Source of the DNA: Saturnia japonica
Taxonomy: Eukaryota > Arthropoda > Insecta > Lepidoptera > Saturniidae
Reading direction: 5' to 3'
NCBI GenBank assembly: GCA_033032175.1
Contig: CM065304.1
Location: 1,612,001 to 1,676,000, forward strand
Length of the DNA: 64,000 bases
Shown one piece after another: positions 21,310 through 32,479 of the stretch. A program made the position numbers and the translations under genes. The notes under the pieces were generated by a model. The model was not told where the DNA came from, did not search any database, and saw only the letters and a list, made by a program, of their open reading frames with translations. Every line of letters starts with the position of its first letter. The stretch's first letter is position 1.

Positions 21310-23314
21310 CAGTGTTAACTCTTTATAACGATAAACTCCCTATAACGTTGAAGTGAGCCCAACTTGGTTGGTTTGCGTTAAAACCCACATATTGAAACAC
21401 TCTTTATAGCGATACGCCATTCTCTATTACGAAGAAATGTGTTCATATTTTTAGACAGTAAATATTTATTATCGGTATTATTGCTTATTAACAGGTAACA
21501 AAAGACTTTGAAGCTCCGAAACATCCAAGGTCGGTCTAGCTTTTGTTATCCTTAATTGCCTTGAACACGTGCAGTATGACGCATTGTTTTCTCGGAAGTG
21601 ATGGTCTTCGACCAAGCATACTGGGTACCTATCGTATTATCAGTCGTAAACCTACTTTGAAACTGTTAACATGGCCAGTAAACGGAAAACGATTAGTGTT
21701 GACGAAAAAGTGTGTGATACGTGCCATTGAAAAGGGAGAAAATAAAAGTGACGTTGGAAGGCGTTTTGAACTAAGTCAATCCACTGTTGCTATCATTTGG
21801 AAAAACCAAAAAACAATTCTACAGGCAGCGCTGGAAGTAAACTCTTCTAAAAAATTAAGAAAGCCAAAATTCGAAGACTTAGATCAGGCAATGTTGTCGT
21901 GGTTTAACAATCAGCGTCGAATAATGTACCCATCTCGGGGCCAATTCTAAAAGCTAAGGCTGAAAAGTTTGCCAACCAACTTGGCATAATTAACTTTAAA
22001 GCATCTGAAGGTTGGCTCGGAAAATTTAAGCACCGTCACCAAATTACGTACGATAAAATGAACGGAGAGGCGCGGGATGTCGATATGAATGTGACTAACA
22101 ATTGGATTAGTACAGTGTGACCTAAATTAAAGATGAAGTACTCACCAGAAGACATTTTTAATGCAGATGAAACTGGTCTTTTTTTCAAGTTGACTCCCGA
22201 CAAAACTTTAAAATTCAAAGGGGAAAAATGTGTTGGAGGAAAACTGTCTAAAGAGCGTATTACAGTTCTAGTGGCTGCCAATATGAGTGGCACAGAAAAA
22301 AGAAAGCTCTTAGTTATAAGCAAATCGAAAAACCCTCTGTGTTTCAAGAACATAAAACAGTTGCCAGTTACGTACAAAGCAAACAAGTCAGCTTGGATGA
22401 CATCGCAGATTTTTGAAGAGGAAGTGAGAAAATGGGATGCTGAATTAAAATCACGGAAAATCTTACTTCTAGTAAACAATTGTCCTGCTCACCCAATCAT
22501 ATCTAATCTTCGAAACATAGAGTTAGCATTTTTCCCAGCTAATACAACCAGTATTTTACAACCAATGGATCAGAGTGTAATTAAAAGCCTAAAGGGCCAC
22601 TATAGACGAAAAATGTTGATGGATATGATCGAAACTGACGGCTAGGTCTCGATCAACATGCTACAAGCAATGGACTTCTTATCAAAAGCCTGGCAAAAGG
22701 TAACAGCAGCCATTATCCAACATTCTTTTCGACATGCTGGATTATGTAGTAGCCAAGAAACGAACCAATTTGACAGTGAAAACAATCTACCACTGAGTGA
22801 ATGGATAAGCCAGTTCAACATACCAAACAATTTTAACAAAGATCTACAATCGTACGAAAATATAGATGAGGATGTAGCCACAACTGGTACACTTACAGAT
22901 GAACAAATTGTTGATTTAGTGTCAAAAAATCAGGAAACACCCGATAATCAAGATGAAGAAGATGATCAAGTGGACAAAGCCGAATCACCACCAACAATTC
23001 AACAAGCCCTAGATGCCGCTAATTTGGTAGAAAAAAAATTGTTGTTTAATCAAGACGATTCCACCATATATCTAGATATGAATAGAATACATAAAATAAT
23101 ACAAAACAAGTACTGGCATAGCAAAAAACGTCAGACAAAGTTATCAGACTATATGTGTAAACAATAATTTATAAGCATTTATTATCTAAGACATACATAT
23201 TAAAAATTCTTGTTAATTTGGTGGTTTTTTTTTGTTCACTCCATATAACGATAACTCTCTATAACGACATAAAATGCTATGTCCCTTGAGTTTCGTTATA
23301 AAGAGTTTACACTG
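21310..23314 (+). mobile_element. Tigger/pogo DNA transposon, full length but dead (2005 bp)
   Basis: The termini are CAGTGTTAACTCTTTATAAC on the left and, reversed, CAGTGTAAACTCTTTATAAC on the right, flanked by TA on both sides as expected for Tc1/mariner-pogo insertion. The unit 'tctttataacga' / 'cctataacg' / 'ctctataacga' is reiterated subterminally on both sides, probably as transposase binding sites. The single transposase gene inside is broken (next entry). Confidence 0.85.
21671..23167 (+). pseudogene. Tigger-family transposase (CENP-B-like HTH + DDE), inactivated
   Basis: Would cut and paste the surrounding element. Order of parts: MASKRKTISVDEK at the ATG (21671), then after a frameshift RAIEKGENKSDVGRRFELSQ, the N-terminal CENP-B/Psq-type helix-turn-helix. 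After a second shift near 21915 come the second DNA-binding helix block (KAEKFANQLGI, EGWLGKFKHRH) and the DDE domain: first Asp in FNADETGLFF (about 22160), second position in LLLVNNCPAHP (about 22470), third Asp in ILQPMDQSVIKSLK (about 22575). Family members have VDNCPAH at the second position, so the catalytic Asp is Asn here. In-frame stops occur near 22118 and at 22643. The acidic C-terminal tail (22658-23167) is intact, with QDEEDDQVD. Two shifts, two stops and the Asp-to-Asn change make it nonfunctional. Confidence 0.85.
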
Positions 23315-23869
23315 TATTTTTATTTATATTCAAAACCTGCACAAAACTGGCGTCATGTGTCTTTAGAAAAGTATGTTATTATATATAATGACTAGATACT
23401 GGAATAAAGATATTCATATTTATAGGTAGCCTCTCATTCATTGAAAACCCAAGTCCGGTGAAGCTGTAAAAGCCGTCAGAGGCTCCAGGGACCCTAAGGC
23501 TAACAGTACAGTCAGTTTAAAAAAAAACCCCCATTAAAAACGGGGTTTCTCCATTTACTCCAAAACTATGAGTCCAATCAAAAGAGTCATTTCATCCATA
23601 TGTGTTGGCAATTAATATAGCAATTGAATGATGAATTAAGTTTAGTGAAATTACGACTTTGAATTTTTAAGTCAAAAGTAAATGTCAAACCCCTTGTATA
23701 GGGACGATCCACCGTGCCACGCCGGTATATGCATATACACCGACTGATCTCGAAACACGACAATCTAAAAGAAAATCATAGATGGGTTTATTACTCTATG
23801 TGTATGGTATAGTAAATCCTTATTCTACTGTCTTGCGGGATGATGTTTCAAAAACGTTAAACACTGTGT
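23315..23869. repeat. Spacer with one copy of a 70-bp dispersed element
   Basis: 23448-23518 carries 'caagtccggtgaagctgtaa', 'aagccgtcagaggctccagg' and 'ctaaggctaacagtacagtc', repeated twice more at 37.60-37.80 kb. The rest is unassigned. Confidence 0.5.
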
Positions 23870-24244
23870 TTTCTTCCTAAAAGCATAAATATGAATTTTC
23901 ATATCCCTAAGTTGAAAAATAGTGAGCTCTTCTATCAAACTTTCAACCCCTATTTAACCCTTTCAAGTTTTATCGTCGCGCCATAAGGTACCCTATAGCC
24001 ATCACCAAGGTCGATTATATCTCTATTCATCAAAATTGGTTTGATTGTTTCTTCGTACACATTTTCATGCCCTATTTCACCCCTTTCAGTTTTATTTTTG
24101 TGACAAAATCTAGCCTATTTTCTTTCCCAATGTCCAATTTATGTCTTTACCAAAAATCATCAAAATTGGTTTAGTGGTCTAGGCGTGAAAATACAACAAA
24201 CAGAACAGACAGAGTTACTTTCGCATTTATAATATTATAGTATG
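23870..24244 (-). mobile_element. Helitron-like repeat, minus strand
   Basis: On the minus strand it begins TCCATACTATAATATTATAA, then 'atgcgaaagtaactctgtct' and gtctgtttgttg, a 5' end I recall as very common in Lepidoptera. 'catcaaaattggtttagtgg' and 'catcaaaattggtttgattg' mark an internal repeated block. There is no CTAG end in view. Confidence 0.45.
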
Positions 24245-25246
24245 GATTATTCATTTCACTATGCTGTCATTTACCAATTAACATACGATTCATAACAGTA
24301 AATTAACCAACAGCAGAATAACGACAACAGTTTATAATAATAAATTTTAGAAATGAATTCTCTTTCTCTATACCTGTAATAAATTCTCTCTCTCTTTATA
24401 CCTTTCTGTGTTTCTCTATAACTGATACTTTAATATTGTAAAAGTAACAAAAGATCGATTGTCGTGGTGTCCTTTTAGTTTTCTGTATTAGGGACTTTTT
24501 TATTGTTAGTACAAATCCGAAAAGTAAATTGAAAAATTATCGATTTTTGAAAGATCGATCTTTAGACCTCGATTCGGATTCATCGCAATGTTTTGCCATT
24601 CCAAGCAGCGGCGTGGCACTCGACGCGCTCGCGTGGTTATGACCAACCGACAATTAGCCAAATAAGCTGACCCCACTTTAATATGAAATATCATATAGAT
24701 CTGAGGTCAACTTATATTAGCATTTTAAATCACCGAAACTGTCCATTTTTTAATTTTATGTAAACTTTTATCATCATCATTTTACAAACCGTAATATACA
24801 GTTAATTAAAGTTTCAGCCAATTCAACTGAATTTATAGCATTTTTATCGAACAAATGTTCGACGTGATTTTTAAATTAATATAACTTTTTTATTTATTAA
24901 CTGATTGAAGTAAAACAAAACTAAATTTTAAGTGAAGCTTACCACAATATATTAGTGAAAACCGCAACTAAAACGGTTAAACTGTTTCTGAGATTAGAGC
25001 GCACAAACTCAGTCAAACAGATAAAAATTCTGACAATCATTGTTTTTGGTTCTACTGCGTTGCTAAAGGCCCCCAATAATCGTTTTTCTCTAATATATCT
25101 TCAATGTACAGATATCAATCAGTTACTTTCTTTGTTTTAACTACGAACCATTTACGCAGCGCACGCAATGGGAGCTCATAAAAAGACAAAATCTTCCCTG
25201 TTTATACAACATTTTTCATTGATGCTCTGCTCCTATTTGTCGTAGC
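24245..25246. other. Nothing recognised
   Basis: AT-rich with CTCT-rich patches at 24359-24420. A small GC-rich patch at 24590-24650 gives a 62-codon minus-strand frame without recognisable features. Confidence 0.35.
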
Positions 25247-25540
25247 GTGATGTTAGCCTAGCCTAGTGGTCGTAAGTGCGACTTTTATGAGCGAGGTCCT
25301 GGGTTCGATTCCCAGGTCGAGCAAAGTGATATTGGGTTTTTCCTATGAAATTCTCAGTAGCACCTCGGAGTTTGGTTTCGTGCCCGATTAATGGCAATAG
25401 GTTCGCTCCCTATTACATGGGACCTAGGGACCTAAAAACATTACTCGGAGAACTGTGGGTGTACATTAGTACACCTCTGCCTAAGCCTTCGGGGATACAG
25501 GCGTGATGGTATATTATGATGGTATGTGATGTTATATAGC
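25247..25540 (+). mobile_element. tRNA-derived SINE with intact Pol III promoter boxes
   Basis: The head carries a perfect A box TAGCCTAGTGG (25259-25269) and a perfect B box GGTTCGATTCC (25302-25312) at tRNA-like spacing. The body continues 'gagcaaagtgatattgggtt', 'cggagtttggtttcgtgccc', 'attaatggcaataggttcgc' and 'ctgtgggtgtacattagtac'. It ends with a simple gtgatg/ttatg-type tail (ggcgtgatggtatattatga, then tggtatgtgatg). Other copies are at 9.5, 30.1, 53.1 and 57.4 kb. It would depend on a partner LINE for mobility. Confidence 0.8.
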
Positions 25541-25668
25541 CTTATAGCCTTCCTCGATAAATGGGGTATCCAACACTACAATAATTTTTCAATTCGAATT
25601 AGAAATTCCTGAGATTTACACTTTAAACCAAACAAACAAACTCTTCAGCTTTATAATATTAGTATAGA
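25541..25668 (-). mobile_element. Helitron-like 5' end
   Basis: On the minus strand, TCTATACTAATATTATAAAG begins at 25668, followed by ctgaagagtttgtttgtttg and 'gtaaatctcaggaatttc'. This is a canonical HelC-like 5' terminus. The element is cut by the SINE at about 25540. Confidence 0.55.
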
Positions 25669-25718
25669 TTAGAACAATTCATTAAAAAACCTTCACTAAT
25701 GAACATTTCCAAGTTTAT

Positions 25719-25735
25719 ATATATATATATATATT
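25719..25735. repeat. TA microsatellite
   Basis: Short (TA)n run. Confidence 0.7.
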
Positions 25736-25747
25736 CACCTATATATA

Positions 25748-25930
25748 TTACGCAAGTGGCAAACAGTCGTACGACCACCTGATGATAAGCGGTTACCGCA
25801 ACCTACGAACGCTTGTGATACCATAGGTTGCGCGTTGCTGACCTTGGACCCTTCTCCCCCAAGGAGCTCTGAAACACCTAATCACCTTAGGAACACAACG
25901 CAAGGTTATTTGGCTGCGATCCTTTAAAGA
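25748..25930 (-). mobile_element. LINE 3' end remnant
   Basis: On the minus strand the words 'ggtaaccgcttatcatcagg' and tggtcgtacgactgtttgcc fit a CR1/Jockey-like 3' terminus; 'ttatttggctgcgatcctt' (plus-strand sense) is shared with 8.46 kb. Confidence 0.45.
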
Positions 25931-28074
25931 TATTATGTAGGTTATCCAAGTATTATCAAGTGATATTATAACACAACCCTAAAATTGTGTAGGGAAATAG
26001 ATAATAAAAAGTGATTAAAGTCAACTGGCTTCTATTTCTGATAAGTGACAACCCTACAAGAATATACATAATTATATTATTTTCGAAGAGAATAGCGACA
26101 ATAATGGAATATTCAATAAACTAGAGTAACGAGTTTTCGCTCATTGTATATGTTTTCAAATAATATCTATTTACCATAGATGTAAAAGTATATTAAATCT
26201 ATGGTATTTTCATTATTACTGGAACGGTGAATTAATAGTCTTTTTTTTTCATAATTAGGTGTGTATGTATATTTTAACCTATAACATTGAACCATAAAAA
26301 GATTTTTACAATGTATATAGCCAAAATGAATGTATGGAACGTCAGAGCAAAATCGTGGCACTGCGGGCAAGTTTGCGAGATCGTGTAATAAGGAGTAACG
26401 CATACGTATGATCTGCGTCACACTTACTGCCTTGTAAACGTTAATTAAATATAACGTAACGTTTATCTTTAGCTCTGTTTTCTTCTAACAATATGCATTA
26501 AAGTGGGAAATACTTTAATCGGTGTTTAAATTTTGACAGATTGTTATTTATAAAACAGTTAATTAACGTCACGCTTCATATCTTTTTAGAGCTAATTAAC
26601 AGTGGGAAATAACGAATTAGATAACGTTGTAGGTAACTTAGTAATTTTTTTTTAATTATTTCAAGATATGTATTGTAATATACTAATGAGGGGCATTAAA
26701 ATTCATGAAGTATTAGTAAGTGTAACCTAGTTTACTATGTAGTTTCATAGTTAAGATAATAAAACCTGAAATTCGCAATAATTGAATGTTTTATCGTGGA
26801 AAAAATATCTTTCATTTTTTGTAATACCCATGCGGCAGCTTTGAACAAAACAAAAGGGGTACTTTTGAATAACCCTAAAAGTTAGTTTTAGGAGAGATAA
26901 AATGGTTCGAAATTATGAAACAAAACGTGAAAATGAGGTCATATAAGAAGATGCTAATAAAGAAAAAGACGCATGCTGCTATTCAATAGAACTTGGAGGT
27001 ATTGCAAAAGAAGCAAACTGCTGTTATATAATATATGGAGACTGTATAGTGGGTCAAATTCAAACTGAAGCCACCTCTATGTATGTTGGCTTTCTTCGGA
27101 AAAATAGTAGAAGTGATTATTTGCCCTTACAATGTAATTTTTCTAAAGAAAAAAAAAGTCATTTGTCAATTTTTTCCTCAGAAAAGAAGGGTAGATCCTA
27201 CAGTATTATAATATACATTTTATCTATTCTTCCAGTAATTGAAACCGGTAGATTTCTGTTGCAATTTTCATCTAAAAATTTGATTTATATAGCTTTTATT
27301 TTGGCTAGAGGAATTGTTGCGTATGACTTTAAGGTAAATTGTTTTGTTTAAATTTATCTGTTCTTGATTATCGAAGTTAATGAGCCAATAATTATAAACA
27401 CCTGGATTACGAAATGTATTATTTAAAGTAAGTAATTTTTGTTTAAATTTTATGAATTCAAAAGTACCCAGTATGAGTTCAAAACTGTCCCAGGTTTGGG
27501 GCAGTAACAGCAAAATAACAGTAAGTAAAAATTTTATTTTGCATATTATAGCCACGTGTGTAAAAATGTTCAAAAGTGCCCCCCTAACCCTTTCTATGTG
27601 TACTAAAGCAGCTATTACGAGCATAAATTATGTCGCTCGTTGTGAATGTCAGTAACACAAACTTGTTCAAACAAGTCAACAATATCTCAGTGGACATGAC
27701 GGCATACTTATAAAGTAAAATTTATTACTCAAACGTATAATCGCAACGAGTGCTCGACACAGACTGTATGTCAGAGTGAATGCACTCGAACGCGTGTTTC
27801 AAACAATCTGGTTGAGGTGTCGTTTCTAGTACGTAGTACATAATATCTCAACGATAAGGACCGATTTTTCTATCGTCAGATAACTTTATTTGAGTAATAT
27901 TTTTGAAGCTAGTAATGAATATGTACATACATAATAATTCATTAAATTAATAAATAAGTAAAAGGCAATAATGTGGGTACACTTATACTACTGCTACCTA
28001 TTACTACCAACGTCAATAGATGGCGCTAATTAGAAATGATTTAAGGTATTGTTATCTTATCTTATTATAAGTGA
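25931..28074. other. AT-rich; weak coding-like patch at 26.9-27.35 kb
   Basis: About 26900-27351 has a plus-strand frame (27049-27351) preceded by coding-looking sequence, including VGQIQTEATSMYVGFLRKNS. It loosely resembles the 'VGkV....VkFLRK' module seen in some transposon-derived proteins, but the match is too weak to name. An inverted repeat accatagat/atctatggt sits at about 26173-26205. The opposite frame at 27268-27624 looks spurious. Confidence 0.25.
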
Positions 28075-28250
28075 GCAACTCTTGTATATATATTGTAATT
28101 GGTTTCTCGGAAACTGCTCCAACGATTTCGATTAAACTTTGCAATTAGATAATGTAATACATTACAAGTTTACCTATATAGGTGTTTTCTTTTTTTGTTT
28201 ATAAGAAAGACACCGAGCACAGCTCGGTCGCCCGGATATTGTTATTAAAA
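28075..28250 (+). repeat. Dispersed repeat related to 6.6 and 10.1 kb
   Basis: Contains 'taagtgagcaactcttgtat', 'ctgctccaacgatttcgatt' and 'aagacaccgagcacagctcg'. It is in the opposite orientation to the 6.57-6.77 kb copy. Confidence 0.5.
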
Positions 28251-28494
28251 AGCATGTAGTCGTGAAGAGTAACTACGGTTGTCTAGAAGTTGACGAGTAT
28301 CACGCCATCTACCTATACATTAATTTTTGGAACGTACCAATTTATTTTATTTATAAATTGGTACTTTGGTACCTACATAATATACACTAGCTAGCACTGA
28401 GAGTACTAAGACACTCTCAAGTCTCAGATCGTAATTAGAGGTGTTATATTATTATATTAATTAGGTTCGTATTTTGATATTCCTAATTTAAGGG
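28251..28494. other. Nothing recognised
   Basis: AT-rich spacer with a short inverted pair around 'aattggtac'. Confidence 0.4.
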
Positions 28495-28680
28495 GCGGAT
28501 TTTTATGAAAGTGTCCCAAAATTAAGCATTCCCTTGCGTAACAAAATGATATGTAAAAATATCTTTATGCAAAAGCATTTCGTTATATTCCACTGAGTAA
28601 TTCTTCCAAAAACGTTAGTCAGTGGAGCATTTCGTTACACAACGGAATGCTTAATTTTGGTACACTTTTAAAAAAATCGC
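28495..28680. mobile_element. 186-bp foldback MITE with about 50-bp inverted ends
   Basis: The left arm 'gcggatttttatgaaagtgt' continues with cccaaaattaagcattccc and ttgcgtaacaaaatg. The right arm reversed gives 'gcgatttttttaaaagtgta' with ccaaaattaagcattccg and ttgtgtaacgaaatg, so about 52 bp pair with only a few mismatches. A second inverted pair, tccactgag / gtcagtgga, lies inside. It is non-coding and directly abuts HelB on the right. Confidence 0.7.
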
Positions 28681-29195
28681 ACACGATTAATAAAATTGAA
28701 GTATCTGTTTGTAATGTTAAAATAACAGCTTTTTACTAAATGCATATGAAAGTATATACGACATATATAAGAAAAAATATATTTTTAAATTTTTTATCTA
28801 TTTGTGTGTTTGTTCCGAGTAATCTCCGAAAAAGTTGGACTGATTTTGACGGGACTTTCACTAGTAGATAGCTGATTTTATAGGGAGTAACTTAGGGTAC
28901 TTTTATTTTAGAAAAATAATTAGGGTTCCGCACAAATAAAAATATCTGGTCATGGTGAATCAATTCGGGCGCTTAAATGGCTTATGCTGAGTAAACCATA
29001 AGAGATATAGCAAAATAATATACAACATAATCATAGGCATTAAAAATAACTACAAAAAGTCCGGGAGAGTATACATCTATCCTCCAAGGAACACCCACAA
29101 TAAGTATTTTTATCTATAAAATAGCCGGGAGCGGGGGAGCAAGATTCGCGCAGTCATTCTGTAGTCCACGTGAGCGAAGCCACGGGCACAGCTAG
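28681..29195 (+). mobile_element. HelB, near full length, plus strand (reference copy)
   Basis: Family blocks in order: 'gtttgtaatgttaaaataac', 'tgtttgttccgagtaatctc', 'gatagctgattttataggga', 'gggcgcttaaatggcttatg' and 'cataagagatatagcaaaat'. The 3' terminus is the hairpin ccacgtgagcgaagccacgg, then gcacag and CTAG (29192-29195) followed by T. The hairpin about ten bases before CTAG is the textbook Helitron 3' structure. It has no Rep-helicase gene and is non-autonomous. Confidence 0.65.
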
Positions 29196-29815
29196 TTAAT
29201 AATAATAATAATAAAATTTTAATTGTTTAACGTCATTATTGAGTTATGTAACTAAATAAATATGTAATACATAATCATATTATGATTTAAATTAATTGTT
29301 GTTCCGGAACCACATCATGTAGAAAAATCTCCTTAGAAAAATTTGTCTCTACTTAGAGTAGCCTGAGAGGGGGTTCAAGCACGGTAGCGCAGTAGTGATG
29401 TTAACTTTGGTATGGGATACGGTAACCGCTTAACATCAAGAGAACTGTTCGTTTGTTTGCCACATTGGTTGATAAAACTGAATGTGAATAAAACAGACCG
29501 ATTATTCTAAACGTATTACAAACATAATAAATTACCTTTCTAAAAATTAACATCGCATACGACTGTCAATAGATAACAAATATAGGTATACCATTTCCAT
29601 TTCTTTATTTTCTCGATGACAGTTCTAATTTGATAGTTGTAGTGTTGTGACCAAATAAGTAATTATATCGATCGCATATGTCGATGTCGATGACGATTCA
29701 TCACATTTTAATTAAAATAAATAAATAATGATTACCTGTCTTTATAATGATTTCGTTTCATTGTCGAGTACCTACTTATACCTACTTATTTTACAACAGC
29801 TTCGAAAATTAAGCA
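29196..29815. repeat. AAT microsatellite and a LINE end fragment
   Basis: (AAT)n lies at 29196-29215. 29370-29470 holds 'acggtaaccgcttaacatca' and tgttcgtttgtttgcc, a CR1/Jockey-like LINE terminus on the plus strand. The remainder is AT-rich. Confidence 0.45.
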
Positions 29816-29990
29816 TTCAGTTCGAATCTTAAACCGACCAGTTCCATTGAACTTGACCCCTTAAAATATTGACATTGTAACTCAATGAAAAGTGACAGCA
29901 AGTGATATAATACTCATTGTTTAGGTTCATACTGCAAATGTCAAACAGAAAATAGTCTATGATTAAAAAGTCGCTTGTCTTGGCGACCGC
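29816..29990 (+). mobile_element. HelA copy 6, 3' part only
   Basis: Begins within the 'cgaatcttaaaccgaccagt' block and ends near ggcgaccgctatt with the CTAG mutated. Confidence 0.6.
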
Positions 29991-30065
29991 TATTAATGAT
30001 AAATTCATAAATTATTTTATCATAATTTCACTCGAACTTATTTTTGGATACGGCTGAGAGTATTA

Positions 30066-30160
30066 ATCGGGCACGAAACCAAACTCCGAGCTGCTACTGA
30101 GAATTTCAGAGGGAAAACCCAATAACACTTTGTTCGACCTGGGATTTGAACCCAGGACCT
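30066..30160 (-). mobile_element. SINE fragment
   Basis: On the minus strand it retains a B box (ggttcaaatcc) and the 'ctcagtagcagctcggagtt' block; both ends are missing. Confidence 0.65.
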
Positions 30161-31247
30161 CGCTCATTGTTGGATTAAGATACTCAGAATGCATTAATAA
30201 CTACGTAAATTACAATAATTAATTACATTTTACACTAGCCGGTTTGGAAGACATTGTTCTGTCCTTTCCACTAGGAAATAACTCGACCATACTGCAAGCC
30301 ACCTTTTCTTTTTTTTTCCTGATAACTTTTCCATAACTTTAAACAAAACAAAAAAAGGAAATTACGCATATCCATCCTTTAAACCTAGAGTTTATTTATG
30401 GTTTTGATTACAAACAAAAAATCCGACATGAAAAATGACGCTAAGTTTTTCCCAAATTAGAAAATGTTATCTCAAATGTTACGTTGAAGAACGAACAGCA
30501 TTTTATTTATAAAAGAAAATCATTGAATAGATGTCGTGCCCTGGGAGTTCCGTACTTATCTATGTATATATATAAATATAAAGATAACTGACTGACATTG
30601 CTTCTTAACAAGACAATTTTTAACAAAAAAGAAAACCACCTTCAAAGTTTTTGAAGAGTTGAAGTTGAAGGTCCAACGCCGATGAAATTAAAATGGGATC
30701 ACTTTTGAAGTATTCCTTATCGAGTAAAAAAAAGAACCATCCAAATCGGTTCATAAACAGTGAAGTTATGTCTGAACATCCATTTTAATAAAAACATTCG
30801 AATTGAGTATTATCCCGTCTTTTAAAATGCATTTTAATTTGTAACGGAACTTTAGTCGCCACGCTGCTTTGGTCTGTGACGTCATTAGATAGTTTTGGGG
30901 GATCTTGATACTGTAGTCTTTATTTTAACTCATAAATTACATAACATTGGGCCTTTATCTGTCATATTCCGGTTTTAATTTTTTAATCCACTTGAACAAA
31001 AGGCGGGAGGTTATTGAATTCGAATGTATATATAGAACGGCGTGATGCCATACCACACACTTTTTTTAGAGAACAACGTACAGTGCGGATGCGCTGTATG
31101 TTCGTATTATTGGGATCAGTCTATCAAAACACACCTGTCGTAATAGTTCGAGGGCCGCCTAGGTCATGCGCCGCTTTAGTACAAAAGATCGCGCTAAAGG
31201 CTGTCTCATGGTATCGAGATACGCCCATGCATAGTACCTGCTCCGAC

Positions 31248-31292
<45 letters not shown>

Positions 31293-31370
31293 ACCTTAAC
31301 TTCTTTATATATGAATCTGGCTCATTCTTTGTTTGTTTGACAGGCAATACTTCAAGGGTGGTAAACTACA
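30161..31370 (+). repeat. Dispersed repeat RepD copies, one interrupted
   Basis: 30560-30830 and 30985-31030/31291-31370 share the RepD phrases 'aacaaaaggcgggaggttat', 'aaccttaacttctttatata' and 'gttgaaggtccaac'. Related sequence occurs at 34.35-34.6 kb and inside both 4.3-kb duplicates (54.1 and 58.4 kb). The second copy is split by a GC-richer insert at 31031-31248 followed by a (TA)n tract of about 20 units (31249-31291). The 108- and 62-codon frames over it owe much of their length to the TA tract. Confidence 0.45.
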
Positions 31371-32110
31371 ATTACTAAACAAGTAGCAGTAGTTTTTAGT
31401 ACCTACTTAAATTTGCAAACTTATATTTTTTGGTATATGTATATATTGTAGCATTTTGCGTGATATAGTTTTGTGAACAAGTGAAGAGAATTATAAATAA
31501 CTGGCTGTACTCCTTTTTACTTCATTGTAGGCAATATTACAAGCGTCCGATTACTATCAGGCGAGCAGAATGCTTATTTGCAACCTTAGTAATAAAACAA
31601 AGAAAATTATTCTATCCAAGTAATGCCAACACGTTGCCATTAACTAAGTGGAAGAGATATTTTTATTTATTTTGATGATATAGTTAAATTTCAATACGAC
31701 GCGACGTGCTCAGACAACATACTTAAATAACAAATTTAACTATATACATATAAAGTAATGAACATTAAATAAAAATAATTAATATAAATATGAATTTGTT
31801 AAAGAAATAATAATTTAAAAAATTAAAACTAATTTAAATTTAAAAAAAGAGCAACATATTAATATTGTTCTTCAGAGTTAAATGACATATTCCAATATCG
31901 TTTTTTTTGAAATTCGTAAATGTCTTTCACATTAGGACCACGGTATTTTTGGAGTTTACTCCTCCTATAGGATCGATTTTCATTTAAGGAACCCGATATT
32001 TATAAAAGCGTTACTTTTTTAAGCCTTAACAAAAAGCGTTTTTTTTTCTGTTTTTGTACGACCCCATACTTTAGTTCCCGGAGAAAATCCTTGGGAGCTC
32101 TCACTCCTTA
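31371..32110. other. AT-rich; possible LINE 3' UTR at right end
   Basis: If the LINE remnant at 32111-32479 is real, its minus-strand 3' UTR would lie within about 31850-32110. Otherwise nothing recognised. Confidence 0.3.
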
Positions 32111-32479
32111 TCAGGAGCTCTCGTGTAAGGAAACTCCTGTGTAATCAGACTGTCCGTGAGCATTTAGGTTCCAAAGTTTGAAGATGATCTCCCTGCCAAT
32201 GCAAGCGGTACGATGGTGGAAAGTAGCCGCTGGCATCATGTCGTACAATTCTTCGGAACCATTATACACATGGTAGAACATGCACAAGGAGGCGAGGGCT
32301 CTTTTCAGATTTAATGGTTCGGTAGCGTTTGTGAGTTTCGGGTCGTCAGTTATTCTTACAGCTCGTCTTTGAGCCGGCTCAAATGAACCAAGCTGGTATT
32401 CAGATGCTCCTGTCAAGAGGCGACAGCAGTACTCCATATTAGTGATGTGACTCGAGTAGGATTTTGTGACTCGTGCCAC
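32111..32479 (-). pseudogene. LINE ORF2 C-terminal remnant, minus strand
   Basis: A 122-codon frame reads NMEYCCRLLTGASEYQLGSF, EPAQRRAVRITDDP, RALASLCMFYHVYNGS, ELYDMMPAATFHHRTA. This follows the pattern 'MEYCSHLW.GA..Y.L..L...QRRA.R...D', 'R.VASLC.FYR.Y.GE.SEEL', 'F.HRT.R' that I know from the post-RT region of Jockey/CR1-like LINEs in Lepidoptera. No reverse transcriptase motif remains, so it is a 5'-truncated dead copy. Confidence 0.7.

Noticed and set aside
31014..31347. Frames of 108 (plus) and 62 (minus) codons with long Ile-Tyr repeats
   Set aside because: Their length comes from translating a TA microsatellite.
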